A DNA stretch of 64,000 bases from Butyricicoccus porcorum (GTDB lineage: Bacteria > Bacillota > Clostridia > Oscillospirales > Butyricicoccaceae). The DNA lies in contig NZ_NHOC01000010.1 of NCBI RefSeq assembly GCF_002157465.1, positions 124,001 through 188,000 on the forward strand. The letters are read 5' to 3'. Every line of letters begins with the position of its first letter. Position 1 is the first letter of the stretch. A program made the translations under genes and the position numbers. Below the pieces are notes generated by a model, which was not told the DNA's origin, made no database searches, and saw only the letters and a program-made list of their open reading frames with translations. Positions 8,705 through 19,321 of this stretch are shown here, one piece after another.

Positions 8705-9727
8705 ATGAAAACTGACAAGCAGTCGCCTCAGATTTTAAATGATTTTCTGGCGTACCTTTATACTGTAAAAGGAAAATCACAAAAGACTGCACACGAGTAC
8801 TATCTGGATCTGCGCATGTTTTTCCGATTTATCAAGCAACAGCGCGGTCTGGCTGATGATATCCCGTTCGACGAAATTCCGATCACAGATATTGATATTG
8901 AATTCATACGAACAATCACTCTTTCAGATGCGTATGCGTTTCTGATGTATACTGCACAGGATCGTCTGAAACACAACAATTCCGACCACAGCGATGTCGG
9001 ACTGTTGTCCACCTCCCGTGCACGCAAAGTCTCTGCTCTTCGTTCTTTTTTCAAATACCTCACCGACAAGGCACATTTGTTGTCACACAATCCCATTCAG
9101 AACCTCGAGTATCCGTCTGTGCGGCGGTCCCTTCCGAAATACCTGACCGTTGACGAGAGCATTGCTCTGCTTGAATCGGTCGATGGCCCCTATAAAGAGC
9201 GCGATTACTGTATCCTGATGTTGTTCCTCAACTGCGGTCTGCGTGTATCCGAGCTGTGCGGGTTGAATGTGTCTGATATCAAAGAAAATCAGATCCGTGT
9301 GCTCGGCAAGGGAAACAAAGAACGCATGCTGTACCTGAACGAAGCCTGCGTAGACGCCATCAACGCCTATCTCCCCCACCGGGTTGAGCCAAACAAGGAT
9401 TCCGATTCCGCAGGTGCGCTGTTTGTCAGCCGACAAAAAAACCGGATACGCAAGACAACCGTGGAGCACCTGGTCAAGAAATACATCGCACAAGCCGGAC
9501 TTGATCCGTCCAAATTCTCCGCGCATAAGCTGCGCCATACCGCTGCAACACTGATGTACAAAAACGGTGTAGATATCCGAACTTTACAGGATGTTTTGGG
9601 ACACGAAAATGTCAATACTACGATGATTTATACCCATATTAACGATGCAAACATGAAGGACGCTGCTAGTAAAAACCCTCTCTCCAGTTATAAACATAAA
9701 AAAAAATCGTCAGAAGACGATGAATAA
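8705..9727 (+). CDS. Tyrosine recombinase of the XerC/XerD family
   Basis: A 340-residue tyrosine recombinase. The N-terminal SAM-like core-binding domain covers about residues 10-125. The catalytic domain shows the active-site set: the first arginine in NCGLRVSELCGL, a lysine in LGKGNKERML, HKLRHTAAT (H-x-x-R), the LGHENVNTT histidine, and nucleophile Y in TMIYTHI. The family resolves chromosome dimers at dif, and the single chromosomal copy without phage genes nearby favours that role over phage integration. The start is uncertain: ATG at 8705 is preferred by homology, 13 bases after a GGAG; ATG at 8678 is the alternative. The lysine-rich tail (KHKKKSSEDDE) is unusual. Confidence 0.9.
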   Translation: MKTDKQSPQILNDFLAYLYTVKGKSQKTAHEYYLDLRMFFRFIKQQRGLADDIPFDEIPITDIDIEFIRTITLSDAYAFLMYTAQDRLKHNNSDHSDVGLLSTSRARKVSALRSFFKYLTDKAHLLSHNPIQNLEYPSVRRSLPKYLTVDESIALLESVDGPYKERDYCILMLFLNCGLRVSELCGLNVSDIKENQIRVLGKGNKERMLYLNEACVDAINAYLPHRVEPNKDSDSAGALFVSRQKNRIRKTTVEHLVKKYIAQAGLDPSKFSAHKLRHTAATLMYKNGVDIRTLQDVLGHENVNTTMIYTHINDANMKDAASKNPLSSYKHKKKSSEDDE

Positions 9728-9746
9728 CCGCTCAGATATAACAAAA

Positions 9747-9849
9747 GGTGCCACATATGCGGCACCTGAGCCTGTCGAAGAACCCGGCTGCGCATTAAGC
9801 GAGAGCCAGGTTCTTCGACAGGCTGAGCGGAGCAAGTGCTTGCTCCGCT
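9747..9849. repeat. Three tandem hairpins between convergent genes
   Basis: Three adjacent palindromes fill the gap between the recombinase and uvrA. The first is GGTGCC/GGCACC (9747-9766). The second is AGCCTGTCGAAGAACC with its exact complement (9769-9824), extended inward by GGCT/AGCC. The third is AGCGGAGCAAG-TG-CTTGCTCCGCT (9826-9849). None has a good T-run. The second resembles the CTGTCGAA-type intergenic palindromes found in many bacterial genomes and may be a REP-like repeat. Confidence 0.7.
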
Positions 9850-9862
9850 GTAATCACATCCG

Positions 9863-12682
9863 TTATTTCAAATACTTCGCAAGATACTGTCCGGTATATG
9901 ACGTCTCACAACGCACAATTTCTTCCGGCGTACCGGTGCAGACGATTGTGCCGCCGCCATCACCGCCCTCCGGGCCAAGATCAATGATATGGTCAGCAAC
10001 CTTGATGACATCGAGATTGTGTTCAATGACAATTACCGTGTTGCCTGCATCGACCAGCTTTTGCAGCACATCGACCAGGCGGTGTACATCCGCGACATGC
10101 AGGCCCGTCGTCGGCTCATCGAGAATATACATCGTGCGTCCAGTGGCGCGCTTGGAAAGCTCAGTCGCTAGCTTGACACGCTGGCTTTCACCGCCGGATA
10201 ACGTGGTTGACGACTGTCCGAGCTTGACATATCCCAGACCAACGTCCTGAAGTGTCAGCAATCGGCGGTAAATCTTCGGCACATTTTCAAAGAAAACCAC
10301 CGCTTCGTCTACTGTCATATCAAGCACATCTGCGATGCTCTTTCCCTTGTAGCGCACCTCCAGGGTCTCCTTATTATAGCGTTTTCCCTTGCACACCTCA
10401 CACGGAACATACAGATCGGGCAGGAAATGCATTTCAATTTTCAGCAGGCCGTCGCCGGTGCATGCCTCACAGCGTCCGCCTTTTACGTTGAACGAAAATC
10501 GTCCCGGCCCATAGCCGCGCATTTTCGCATCCTGTGTCTGTGCAAACAGCGCGCGGATGTCATTGAACAGTCCGGTATACGTGGCCGGATTGGAGCGCGG
10601 CGTACGTCCAATGGGGGACTGGTCAATATCAATCACCTTATCCAGATGTTCCATGCCGATAACTTCACCAAACGAGCCCGGCCGGGTTTTCGCGCCATTG
10701 AGATCAGCTGCCAGCTTTTTATACAGGATCTCGTTGACGAATGAAGATTTGCCGCTTCCCGACACACCGGTAACGCAGGTCAGCTCGCCGAGCGGGATCG
10801 TAAACGTCTGATTTTTCAGATTGTTGACGCAGCAATCTGTAAAGGTGATAAACTTTCCATTCCCTGTTCTTCGCGTATCTGGCACGTCAATTTTGCGTTT
10901 TCCGCTCAAATACTGTCCGGTTATGGATTCTTCGCATTTCAATAATCCGTCAATATCACCCGAGTAGACAATATTGCCGCCGCCGGTTCCCGCTGCGGGC
11001 CCTACGTCAATGATATGATCTGCCGCATACATGGTATCTTCATCGTGTTCAACGACAATCAGCGTATTGCCGAGATCGCGCAAACGTTTGAGCGTGGCAA
11101 GCAGTTTATCGTTGTCGCGCTGGTGCAGGCCGATGGACGGCTCGTCGAGAATATACAGCACTCCCATCAGGTATGAGCCGATCTGGGTTGCAAGGCGGAT
11201 GCGCTGGCTCTCGCCGCCGGACAGCGTGGCAGAGGCGCGCGCAAGTGTCAGATAATTCAGGCCGACGTTGTTGAGAAAGCCGAGGCGCTCGCGCGCTTCC
11301 TTCAGAATGCGTTCCGCAATGCGCATCTGCTGTTCGGTCAGCGTCAGGTGGTCGAGAAAGTCCAGCTCCTGCGAGACAGACTTTTCACAGAATTCCATGA
11401 TATTCAATCCGCCGACCGTAACGGCAAGAATTTCCTTTTTCAGACGGCGTCCGGCACAATCCGGGCACGGAATCTCACTCATGCTGTCTTCAATTTCCGC
11501 GCGCGCCCATTCAGAATTGGTCTCACGGTGGCGACGCTCCAGATTGCGGATGACACCTTCAAATGGCTGCTCCATTTTTTTGCCGGAATAATGCGCCGTG
11601 CGCAGCAGCAGTTTTTCCTCGCCGGTTCCGTACAAAATGGCATGTACCGCCTCTGCACTCATCTTTTCAATCGGCGTATCCAGTGTAAAGTGGTATCGCT
11701 TGCCAAGGGCATCATAATACATCTTTGCAATCGTTCCGTCGTCACAATTCGTCCATCCGCTCGCTTGAATCGCGCCTTTGCGAATAGAGAGCTTTTTGTT
11801 CGGAATGATGCGGTCAGGGTCGATTTTCAGCTGTACACCGAGACCGGTGCAGGTCGGGCAGGCACCATACGGATTGTTAAACGAAAACATGCGCGGTGTC
11901 AACTCTTCAATGGAAATCCCGCAGTCATCACATGCATAGTTCTGCGAGAATGAGAGGGTTTCGCCGCCGACGATATCCGCCAGCACCAACCCACCCGCCA
12001 GCGCAGATGCCGTTTCGACTGAGTCATTCATGCGGCTGCGTATCTCCGGCTTGATGACAAGGCGGTCAACCACAATTTCAATGCTATGCTTCTTGTTTTT
12101 CTCCAGTTTGATCTCTTCAGACAAATCGTATAGATTGCCGTCGACATGCGCACGTACATAACCGCTCTTGCGGGCATCGGCAAGCACCTTGACATGCTCG
12201 CCTTTCCGCTGACGTACAACAGGCGCGAGAATCTGCACCTTGGTGCGCTCGGGGAGCGCCATAAGCTGGTCAACAATCTGGTCGATGGTCTGCTGCTTGA
12301 TTTCCTTTCCGCACTTCGGACAGTGTGGTGTGCCGACACGTGCCCACAGCAGGCGCAAATAGTCATAGATTTCTGTAACCGTGCCAACCGTGGAACGCGG
12401 ATTACGGCTCGTGGTCTTCTGATCGATGGAAATCGCCGGCGACAGGCCTTCAATAAAATCCACATCCGGCTTGTCCATCTGGCCGAGAAACTGACGCGCA
12501 TAGGATGACAGCGATTCGACATAACGTCGCTGTCCCTCCGCATAGATGGTATCAAAAGCCAGCGAGGACTTTCCGCTGCCGGACAGTCCGGTCAGAACAA
12601 CCAGCTTATCGCGCGGAATCCACACCTCCACATTTTTGAGGTTGTGCTCGCGGGCTCCTTTTACATGTATATATTCCTGCAT
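9863..12682 (-). CDS. uvrA: Excinuclease ABC subunit A
   Basis: A 939-residue UvrA, the damage-scanning ATPase of nucleotide excision repair. It has two ABC modules: Walker [10 protein letters not shown] (about residue 32) and GVSGSGKSS (about 645), signature sequences [12 protein letters not shown] and [12 protein letters not shown], and Walker B segments [11 protein letters not shown] and [11 protein letters not shown]. Zinc-binding cysteines appear in CDDCG...CPTC and CEACTGDG...[10 protein letters not shown]. The ATG at 12682 lies ten bases after GGAG. It follows uvrB by about 170 bp, most of which is a MITE, and is expected to be co-transcribed from the LexA-controlled uvrB promoter. Full length and intact. 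Confidence 0.97.
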   Translation of the reverse strand: MQEYIHVKGAREHNLKNVEVWIPRDKLVVLTGLSGSGKSSLAFDTIYAEGQRRYVESLSSYARQFLGQMDKPDVDFIEGLSPAISIDQKTTSRNPRSTVGTVTEIYDYLRLLWARVGTPHCPKCGKEIKQQTIDQIVDQLMALPERTKVQILAPVVRQRKGEHVKVLADARKSGYVRAHVDGNLYDLSEEIKLEKNKKHSIEIVVDRLVIKPEIRSRMNDSVETASALAGGLVLADIVGGETLSFSQNYACDDCGISIEELTPRMFSFNNPYGACPTCTGLGVQLKIDPDRIIPNKKLSIRKGAIQASGWTNCDDGTIAKMYYDALGKRYHFTLDTPIEKMSAEAVHAILYGTGEEKLLLRTAHYSGKKMEQPFEGVIRNLERRHRETNSEWARAEIEDSMSEIPCPDCAGRRLKKEILAVTVGGLNIMEFCEKSVSQELDFLDHLTLTEQQMRIAERILKEARERLGFLNNVGLNYLTLARASATLSGGESQRIRLATQIGSYLMGVLYILDEPSIGLHQRDNDKLLATLKRLRDLGNTLIVVEHDEDTMYAADHIIDVGPAAGTGGGNIVYSGDIDGLLKCEESITGQYLSGKRKIDVPDTRRTGNGKFITFTDCCVNNLKNQTFTIPLGELTCVTGVSGSGKSSFVNEILYKKLAADLNGAKTRPGSFGEVIGMEHLDKVIDIDQSPIGRTPRSNPATYTGLFNDIRALFAQTQDAKMRGYGPGRFSFNVKGGRCEACTGDGLLKIEMHFLPDLYVPCEVCKGKRYNKETLEVRYKGKSIADVLDMTVDEAVVFFENVPKIYRRLLTLQDVGLGYVKLGQSSTTLSGGESQRVKLATELSKRATGRTMYILDEPTTGLHVADVHRLVDVLQKLVDAGNTVIVIEHNLDVIKVADHIIDLGPEGGDGGGTIVCTGTPEEIVRCETSYTGQYLAKYLK

Positions 12683-12711
12683 TTCTTTGCCTACTCCCAA
12701 TTCTTTCCGAT

Positions 12712-12857
12712 TAGGCGCTATCTGAAAACCAAGAAAATGACGAATATTTCGCAAAGGCGAGACTGGTTCAAGGCAACAGCACGCTGGAACCCTTTCGGAT
12801 TTCAGGTGTTTTTAACAAAGAAGCAGTCCGTATTTTCAACTTTTCAGATACGCCCTA
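12712..12857. mobile_element. MITE between uvrB and uvrA, supplies the uvrB stop codon
   Basis: A 146-bp element bounded by TA, beginning TAGGCGCTATCTGAAAA and ending TTTTCAGATACGCCCTA, which are near-perfect inverted repeats. It has no coding capacity. The last three bases of the element, read on the minus strand, form TAG, the stop of uvrB. The copy at 8409-8467 shares both ends. Confidence 0.68.
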
Positions 12858-14819
12858 GTCCTGCTCCAGTGCGCGAATCTGATCGCGCAGTTCAGCTGCC
12901 AGCTCAAATTCCAGCATCTTGGCGGCCTCCTTCATTTCCCTGCGCAGCACAGCAATTTTTTGCAGCCGCTGGGTCTTGTTCAGCTTGTTCTGGCTGAGCA
13001 CGGCGCCGACCTCCGTCGCTGGAGCGGAAATCTCAATGACATCATGCACCTGTTTGACAATCGTCTTGGGCACAATGCCGTGTTCCTGATTGAACTGCTG
13101 CTGAATGGTGCGGCGGCGTTCTGTCTCACGAATGGCATTCGCCATGGACGGCGTAATGGTATCTGCATACAAAATAACTTCGCCGTTGGCGTTTCGCGCC
13201 GCGCGGCCAATGGTCTGCACCAGAGAGGTCTCTGAACGCAGAAAGCCCTCTTTATCCGCATCCAAAATCGCAACAAGCGATACCTCTGGCAGGTCAAGGC
13301 CTTCGCGCAGCAGGTTAATGCCGACCAGTACATCGAACAGACCCAGGCGCAGGTCGCGGATCAGCTCCATGCGCTCAATGGTTTTGACATCGTGGTGCAG
13401 ATAGCGCACACGAATGCCCGCATTTTCCAGATATGCGGTCAAATCCTCCGCCATTTTCTTTGTCAGTGTGGTGACCAGCACGCGCTCCTTCTGCGCGGCG
13501 CGGGTGTTGATCTCCCCGATCAGATCATCAATTTGTCCTTCAATCGGGCGGACATCGATCTTCGGATCGAGCAGTCCGGTCGGGCGGATCAGCTGCTCGA
13601 CAATCTGGCTGGAACGGCTCTTCTCAAAATCCGACGGTGTCGCGCTGACGTAAATGACCTGATGGATACGCGACTGAAATTCTTCAAAATTGAGCGGACG
13701 GTTGTCCAGCGCAGACGGCAAGCGGAATCCGTTGTCAATCAGGCTCTTTTTGCGGGCATAGTCGCCGTGGTACATCGCACGCACCTGCGGCAGCGTGACA
13801 TGCGATTCGTCGATAATCATCAAAAAATCCTTCGGGAAATAGTCCAACAGCGTAAACGGCGCTGAACCCGGCGCGCGCCCGGAAATCACACGCGAATAGT
13901 TCTCAATACCGCTGCAAAACCCGATTTCCTGCATCATTTCCATATCATAGCGTGTGCGCTGTCTGATGCGCTGTGCTTCGACCAGCTTGCCGTTGTCCTC
14001 GAACCATTTGACGCGCTCATTCATTTCACGCTCAATTTCCTTCAGCGCAGCCTCCATTTTCTCCTTGGAGGCGACATAATGTGACGCCGGATAAATCGCG
14101 GCGTGCTGTACATCGCGCATGCGTGCGCCCGTCAGTGGATTGACCTCACTGATGCGGTCGATCTCGTCGCCGAAAAACTCTACGCGATAAGCAAACGAAT
14201 CGGTATATACCGGCCAGATTTCCACTGTATCGCCGCGTACCCGGAACCGATTGCGTTCAAACGCGATGTCATTGCGCTCATACTGGATTTCAGTCAGGCG
14301 TCGGGTCAGCGTATCGCGCGGAATCTCCATACCGGGGCGCAGCGAGATGACCATATTTTTATAGTCAATCGGATCGCCGAGGGAGTAGATGCACGAGACC
14401 GACGCGACGATAATGACATCTTCCCGTTCAAACAGCGATGAGGTAGCAGAATGACGCAGGCGTTCGATCTCCTCGTTAATGGCGGAATCCTTCTCAATAT
14501 AGGTATCCGTCGAGGCAATATACGCCTCCGGCTGGTAGTAATCATAGTAGGATACAAAGAATTCTACCGCGTTGTTGGGAAAAAATTCGCGCAGCTCCGA
14601 GCACAGCTGTGCCGCCAGTGTTTTATTATGTGCCAGCACCAGCGTTGGCTTCTGCACTGCCTGAATGATATTGGCCATGGTGAAGGTCTTGCCTGAACCG
14701 GTGACACCGAGCAGTGTCTGCTCCTCAAAGCCCAGTTTTACCCCCTGTGCCAGCTTTTCAATGGCCTGCGGCTGATCGCCGGCAGGCTGATATTCCGATA
14801 CAATTTCAAATTTCGGCAT
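12855..14819 (-). CDS. uvrB: Excinuclease ABC subunit B
   Basis: A 654-residue UvrB, the helicase-like protein that verifies damage and recruits UvrC. Visible are Walker [13 protein letters not shown] (about residue 38), the damage-inserting beta-hairpin region [11 protein letters not shown], the helicase DESH box (IIDESHVTL), VSATP, the QTIGRAARN motif VI and the C-terminal UVR domain ([20 protein letters not shown]) for UvrC contact. ATG at 14819 is nine bases after GGAGG; a GTG at 14825 is too close to that site. The stop codon TAG lies inside a MITE. A LexA box and sigma-A promoter sit directly upstream, so the gene belongs to the SOS regulon. Confidence 0.97.
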   Translation of the reverse strand: MPKFEIVSEYQPAGDQPQAIEKLAQGVKLGFEEQTLLGVTGSGKTFTMANIIQAVQKPTLVLAHNKTLAAQLCSELREFFPNNAVEFFVSYYDYYQPEAYIASTDTYIEKDSAINEEIERLRHSATSSLFEREDVIIVASVSCIYSLGDPIDYKNMVISLRPGMEIPRDTLTRRLTEIQYERNDIAFERNRFRVRGDTVEIWPVYTDSFAYRVEFFGDEIDRISEVNPLTGARMRDVQHAAIYPASHYVASKEKMEAALKEIEREMNERVKWFEDNGKLVEAQRIRQRTRYDMEMMQEIGFCSGIENYSRVISGRAPGSAPFTLLDYFPKDFLMIIDESHVTLPQVRAMYHGDYARKKSLIDNGFRLPSALDNRPLNFEEFQSRIHQVIYVSATPSDFEKSRSSQIVEQLIRPTGLLDPKIDVRPIEGQIDDLIGEINTRAAQKERVLVTTLTKKMAEDLTAYLENAGIRVRYLHHDVKTIERMELIRDLRLGLFDVLVGINLLREGLDLPEVSLVAILDADKEGFLRSETSLVQTIGRAARNANGEVILYADTITPSMANAIRETERRRTIQQQFNQEHGIVPKTIVKQVHDVIEISAPATEVGAVLSQNKLNKTQRLQKIAVLRREMKEAAKMLEFELAAELRDQIRALEQD

Positions 14820-14843
14820 GTACACGCGCCTCCTGTGTGCTCT

Positions 14844-14885
14844 ATTATAATGCAGGCTCTGTCCGAATGCAAGAACAAATGTTCG
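14844..14885 (-). promoter_or_regulatory. uvrB promoter with LexA (SOS) box
   Basis: On the minus strand CGAACATTTGTTC, a perfect GAAC-N4-GTTC palindrome (14873-14885), directly abuts a -35 TTGCAT (14867-14872), a 17-bp spacer and a -10 TATAAT (14844-14849). The box matches the Gram-positive LexA/DinR consensus, so LexA would block polymerase access. Confidence 0.85.
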
Positions 14886-14894
14886 ATTTTCGAT

Positions 14895-15575
14895 TCAGTA
14901 CATGATATCCTGGCTGCTGGAAAGAGAAATCCAGTGGTTTTCTGTGACGATAATATGATCGGCCAGATGAACCTCGACCTGCTGAAGCAGCGCCCGCAGG
15001 CGGGCGGTCTCGTTGATATCGGCGCGGGATGGCAGACATTCCCCGCGGGGATGATTGTGCGCAAGCACGACATTGGCGGCGTTGTACTTCAAAACTGCCT
15101 TTAACAGCTCGCGATCGCTGATTTTTACGGCGCAGGCACTTCCCTGCCCGATTTCACAAATGCGGATCAGGCGACAGTTGTTGTCGAGCAGGACGGCAAT
15201 GGCCGCTTCTCTGGGCTTGTCGGCATAATAGCTCATGAGCAGCTCGGACAGCTTTTCCGTATTGTTGTACTGTTTGCCCTTCAGCTTGGCCATCTGATAA
15301 CGCTTGAACAGCGGCGGCATCAGATGAAGCAGTGCAGCGACAGACGCCCCTGCCCCCTCTACCTTTTGAATATCGACAGGTGACGCCTCCAGCACGCCTG
15401 CCAGTGAGCCGAACTCCTCAATCAAACGGTGTGCCAGCGGATTGACATCCCCACGCGGAATGGCATAGAACAGCAGAAGCTCCAGTATTTCATGATCGGC
15501 AAAATTGTCCAATCCATGTTCCAGAAACCGTTTGCGCATGCGTGCGCGATGATTCTGATGTATTTCTCCTGCCAT
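14895..15575 (-). CDS. radC: RadC family JAB-domain protein
   Basis: A 226-residue RadC. An N-terminal helix-hairpin-helix region (about residues 1-100, with FLEHGLDNFADHEILELLLFY-like core) precedes a JAB/MPN metalloprotease-like domain with the HNHPRGECLPSRAD motif (JAMM: H-x-H followed by S and D about ten residues on). The biochemical role of RadC in Firmicutes is unsettled; the old link to recombination repair is doubtful. It ends 10 bp from the LexA box of uvrB and is transcribed in the same direction. Confidence 0.92.
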   Translation of the reverse strand: MAGEIHQNHRARMRKRFLEHGLDNFADHEILELLLFYAIPRGDVNPLAHRLIEEFGSLAGVLEASPVDIQKVEGAGASVAALLHLMPPLFKRYQMAKLKGKQYNNTEKLSELLMSYYADKPREAAIAVLLDNNCRLIRICEIGQGSACAVKISDRELLKAVLKYNAANVVLAHNHPRGECLPSRADINETARLRALLQQVEVHLADHIIVTENHWISLSSSQDIMY

Positions 15576-15626
15576 GATAACAGCTCCTCTCTGCGTATGG
15601 AATCTCTGTCCGCTCTGTAAACACCA

Positions 15627-16976
15627 TCAAATCCAAACTGTGCGCAGCTGCGCAATCGCCGGTTCGATATCCTCCTCGGAAATACCTGCGCTGGACAGGT
15701 AAAATACTGCGGCATGCATGCGCTGCCGCCCGAGCTGATACGAAGACATCGGCACAATGCGGACGCCGACCTGTCTGGCCTGTTCGCACATTTCCTCCGC
15801 ATTCCCATGCCCCGCCAGCGAAACAATGACATGTAAGCCGGTGTCATTCGGTCGCACTGCGGCGCGCGCACCGAAATGCTCGGCAAAGGCTTCGGCAATG
15901 CGCGCATTTTTGTGTGCATAAATGCGGCGCAGGCGGCGCACCTGCTTTTCCAGCCGTCCCTGTTCGATAAACCGCGCCATGGTCAGCTGTTCCATGGTGC
16001 TCGATGTCTGATTGTAATGCTGAGCCACGGCACGGTACAGCGGCAGCAGCCGGGGCGGAAGCACTGCATAGCTGATGCGGATGGACGGCGGCAGCAGCTT
16101 GGAAAATGCGCCCAGATAAATAACATTGCCGCCCGAATCCAGCGCAGAAAGCGTTGCGAGCGGCTTTCCTGTATAGCGCAACTCGCCGTCATAATCATCC
16201 TCGAAGATGACGGCGCTGTTCTGCTGTGCCCATCGCAGCAGCTGCACCCGTTTCTGATGGGTCAGACTCGCACCGGAAGGAAACGAATGTGATGGAGAAA
16301 TATACAGCATATTTGCCTCTGACTGCCGCAGCTCGCCCAAGTCAATGCCGGATGCGCCGCCGCGGATAAACACAGTATCATAGCCATGGTCGGCAAACAC
16401 ACGAAAACCTTTTCGGAAACCGGGATCTTCAAACGCAATGCGCTGGCAGCTCTTGTCAAACATTTCGCACAGAATACCGAGCAAACTCTGGATGCCCGCG
16501 CTGATGACGACATGCTCCGCTGTCGTATACACACCGCGCCCGGCGGACAGATACCGCGCAATCTGCTCACGCAGCGCGCGTTCTCCCTGATTTTCACCGT
16601 AGCCGAGAAACGGGTCGCTGTCCATCATGACCGAACGCGACAGCTTGCGCCAGATATCGAAGTCAAACAGCTCCGGGTCCATGCGGTGACCAGAAAAGTC
16701 ATACCGGCACTGCTCCGGCTGCGGCTCCGGCTCAATGTCCTGGCAGACAGGCGGGCGATGTGGAATATCGTTGACATAATATCCGCTCTGCGGAATGCAG
16801 TTGACAATGCCATCCGCACACAGGTGTTCATAGGCAGTTTCCACCGTCGTGCGGCTGACCGCAGAATCGTGCGTCATCTGCCGGATAGATGGCAGCCGTG
16901 TCCCGGGTGCGAGCCGCCCGGCCTCAATTTCGTCCCGAATCTGGTGATACAGCCGGAGGTAAAGCGGTTCACTCAT
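15627..16976 (-). CDS. MocR family transcriptional regulator
   Basis: A 449-residue fusion of a GntR-type winged helix (about residues 1-75, with APGTRLPSIRQMTHDSAVSR and TVETAYEHL) to a fold-type I aminotransferase-like domain. The PLP lysine is in the LGAFSKLLPPSIR segment and the PLP-contacting aspartate in FEDDYDGELRY. MocR proteins usually control pyridoxal phosphate or GABA/amino-acid metabolism; the target here is unknown. The start ATG at 16976 overlaps the last 8 bp of the acetyltransferase gene, so the two form an operon. An N-terminal extension open in the same frame is only the acetyltransferase read out of frame. Confidence 0.92.
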   Translation of the reverse strand: MSEPLYLRLYHQIRDEIEAGRLAPGTRLPSIRQMTHDSAVSRTTVETAYEHLCADGIVNCIPQSGYYVNDIPHRPPVCQDIEPEPQPEQCRYDFSGHRMDPELFDFDIWRKLSRSVMMDSDPFLGYGENQGERALREQIARYLSAGRGVYTTAEHVVISAGIQSLLGILCEMFDKSCQRIAFEDPGFRKGFRVFADHGYDTVFIRGGASGIDLGELRQSEANMLYISPSHSFPSGASLTHQKRVQLLRWAQQNSAVIFEDDYDGELRYTGKPLATLSALDSGGNVIYLGAFSKLLPPSIRISYAVLPPRLLPLYRAVAQHYNQTSSTMEQLTMARFIEQGRLEKQVRRLRRIYAHKNARIAEAFAEHFGARAAVRPNDTGLHVIVSLAGHGNAEEMCEQARQVGVRIVPMSSYQLGRQRMHAAVFYLSSAGISEEDIEPAIAQLRTVWI

Positions 16977-17592
16977 GAGGCTGCTCCCCTCGCGGTTCAT
17001 GCACCAGCTCCGCCGCATGCGCAAGTACCTCGCGGCAGAATGCGCTGTCCCGAATTTCCGGATATGGGATTGTGGGCTGCGGTGCACCATCATGGTGCCG
17101 CAGCGATTTCCCCATCCAGATGACGTCCCGCCATTGTCCGAATTTATACATGCTGTTGTGATAAGCTCCCATGCGCTCAAACCCCATTGACATATGAAAC
17201 GCCATGCTGCGCGGGTTGGGGCAGGTGATACCGACATAGATGCTGTAATAGCCCTGATATGCCAGGATTTCAAACAGCGCAGTGTACAGTGCGGACGCAA
17301 TGCCGCGGCGATGGCATCCCATGCGCGTATAAATCGAGGTCTCGCATGACCACTGATACGCAGCACGCTTGCGGTGCGGAGATGCATAGCCATAGCCGAC
17401 GATCTGTCCGTCCATTTCACAGCACAGCCACGGCGTCTTCGCTGTATACGTGCGAATGCGGCCGAGAAACTCTTCCAGACTCGGCGGCTCGTATTCACTT
17501 GTCACCGTTGTATGAATGACATACGGTGCGTACAATCCCAGCATTTCCCCGGCATCTGCCTCTGTCGCGGGACGGATAATGATTTGATTCAA
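16969..17592 (-). CDS. GNAT N-acetyltransferase, phosphinothricin acetyltransferase-like
   Basis: A 207-residue GNAT protein. IRPATEADAGEMLGLYAPYV at the start, the ETSIYTRMGCHRRGIASALYTAL acetyl-CoA loop (R/Q-x-x-G-x-A type) and NPRSMAFHMSMGFERMGAYH match the Pat/Bar/YwnH group that acetylates phosphinothricin or methionine sulfone-like amines. The actual substrate cannot be told from sequence. It extends about 30 residues beyond the usual GNAT end. It overlaps and probably shares a transcript with the MocR regulator downstream. Confidence 0.88.
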   Translation of the reverse strand: MNQIIIRPATEADAGEMLGLYAPYVIHTTVTSEYEPPSLEEFLGRIRTYTAKTPWLCCEMDGQIVGYGYASPHRKRAAYQWSCETSIYTRMGCHRRGIASALYTALFEILAYQGYYSIYVGITCPNPRSMAFHMSMGFERMGAYHNSMYKFGQWRDVIWMGKSLRHHDGAPQPTIPYPEIRDSAFCREVLAHAAELVHEPRGEQPHE

Positions 17593-17818
17593 TACCGAAA
17601 CTTCCTTACTTCCAGAAATAGTATCGCATCAAATGGCATTTTTGATGCGCATTTGTTCCCGCCATGCGGGAGAATACACAAATGTAATACACATTTAGTA
17701 TATCATAGCAGAATCCGGTTGTGAATATCAACGGATGAGAATTTGTCACGGGCGATACAGGTGTTGCAATGATGCGTGACACCTGCAAAGACTGCAACTG
17801 TTAAAAGTTTGTTTCATC

Positions 17819-17848
17819 TTGACCGATCCTGTCGAACCGTGCTATAGT
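17819..17848 (+). promoter_or_regulatory. Promoter of a structured leader
   Basis: TTGACC, an 18-bp spacer and TATAGT on the plus strand. No gene follows directly; the leader is cut off by the IS110 insertion near 18010. Confidence 0.65.
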
Positions 17849-17854
17849 ATATAG

Positions 17855-17990
17855 ATACAGAGGTGTACCGATCTGTCTCCATAATACATGGAGCAATGCC
17901 TGATCGTATTGGAAAGCATGGGTGCTTTTTGTGCTCATGCTTTGTTCTTTTTCAGGCAGCTTTGAATTTTGAGAGAGGAGAAGGTTGAAA
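17855..17990 (+). promoter_or_regulatory. Structured 5' leader with terminator-like stem, unidentified
   Basis: Three stems can form: ACAGA/TCTGT, CTCCAT/ATGGAG and TGCCTG/CAGGCA (17897-17902 with 17953-17958), the last enclosing AAAGCATG/CATGCTTT followed by a T-rich stretch. A strong GAGAGAGGAGAAGG ribosome site follows at about 17970-17985, with no reading frame after it. I infer a regulatory leader whose gene, probably the NhaC antiporter, was pushed away by the IS110 element. Confidence 0.45.
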
Positions 17991-18076
17991 CATTGTGATT
18001 TGAGTACCATTCCGAAAAAGAGCGCACAAAACCAAGCCCCCTGAAAGCGGGCAAAAATCGAAATTATGCTTAATGT

Positions 18077-19321
18077 CTAAGCGGTAGGTGGAGCAGTCAC
18101 CAGATAACCTTGTCGTTGGAGGATGAAGACGGCTTCTTTCACAGAAACCTCTCGGTGAGCGGGAGACAGATTAGCCTTACGATAGAGTTCAGGATTATAC
18201 GGCTCATTTTTCTTGAGCATGTTGTAAATGGCAGTAAGCAGCATTCTGGCAATGGCAATAATCGCTTTCTTGTGGCCTCTGCGTTTTTTGAGAGCGAGAT
18301 AGCGGTTGCGGACTTCTGGAAATTGTTTTGCGCGAATTGCATTGAGGGCGCACTGAACAAGCAGGGGCTTGATGTAGGCACCGGCGCGGCTGATTCTGGT
18401 AGTTTTCTTCTTCCCGGCGCTCTCGTTATTCTGCGGCGTAAGCCCTGCCCAGGAGCAAAGATGCTTCGAGGTGGGGAACACTGACATATCTACTCCAATT
18501 TCAGAGAGGATGCCAATCGCGGCAAAGGATTGGATACCCGGCGCCGTGATAATAAGGTTGAGTTGAGAAAGATACTTCTCAGAAGTGGCCAGAATCAAGG
18601 ACTCCAGATTCAGTTTACAAAGTTCAAGGCTGTTCATGTGGGAACGGATGATGCGGAGCTTTTCAGCCTGTTCTGCACACATCTCCCCGTCCACAGCGGC
18701 AAGCACCTGTTCGTTGGTTGCTTTCATGCCTTTGGTACGGAAACCGGAAACATCCGTGATTTTCTCCGTTGGGTTTTCCAGAATCCGGGTCGTGATTGCG
18801 GAGGCAGCTTTGCCAAACACATCCGAAAACACATCGTCCAGTTTGATGTTAGAGACAGTAAGGCAGTTTTGCGCCCGGTTTTTCTCGCCAGTTGTGAAGT
18901 TGGTGAGTTTCCAGCGGTAACGAACCAAGTCCCGAAGCTGACGAATATCCGCCGGAGGGATAAAACTCCCGGCGACAAGGTCGTGCTTAAAGATGTCGGC
19001 AATCCACTTGGCGTCCCGCTTATCTGTTTTCTTGCCACGTATCGCTTTCACATACTTGGGGTGAGCGAGAACAATGCGGCAGGTGGGTTCCAGAATGTTG
19101 TAAATGGGAATCCAATACTTCCCGGTGGATTCCATGCACACATCTTTGCAGTTGTTTTCAATCAACCAAGCCGCGCACCGGCGCAAATCTCCGGTAAAGG
19201 TGGAAAACCGCTTGCTCTTGTAGGTTGTCACTCCGTGGCCATTGGTAGCGGCGATACAAGCAACTACAAAAGATTTGTGGACATCCATCCCGCAGCAGAT
19301 TGGATAAACGATTTTGAGCAT
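18077..19321 (-). CDS. IS110 family transposase
   Basis: A 414-residue DEDD transposase/recombinase. The N-terminal RuvC-like domain starts with [12 protein letters not shown] (first catalytic D) and includes CMESTGKYW (E) and [13 protein letters not shown] (the DxxD pair). The C-terminal Transposase_20 domain shows [35 protein letters not shown] and [14 protein letters not shown], the region holding the catalytic serine. The gene is full length and looks functional. Enzymes of this family are guided by a bridge RNA encoded in the non-coding end of the element. Confidence 0.95.
   Translation of the reverse strand: MLKIVYPICCGMDVHKSFVVACIAATNGHGVTTYKSKRFSTFTGDLRRCAAWLIENNCKDVCMESTGKYWIPIYNILEPTCRIVLAHPKYVKAIRGKKTDKRDAKWIADIFKHDLVAGSFIPPADIRQLRDLVRYRWKLTNFTTGEKNRAQNCLTVSNIKLDDVFSDVFGKAASAITTRILENPTEKITDVSGFRTKGMKATNEQVLAAVDGEMCAEQAEKLRIIRSHMNSLELCKLNLESLILATSEKYLSQLNLIITAPGIQSFAAIGILSEIGVDMSVFPTSKHLCSWAGLTPQNNESAGKKKTTRISRAGAYIKPLLVQCALNAIRAKQFPEVRNRYLALKKRRGHKKAIIAIARMLLTAIYNMLKKNEPYNPELYRKANLSPAHREVSVKEAVFILQRQGYLVTAPPTA

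Noticed and set aside
8705-9727. Phage or integrative-element integrase
   Set aside because: No phage, plasmid or attachment-site features are nearby, and the sequence fits a Xer-type recombinase.
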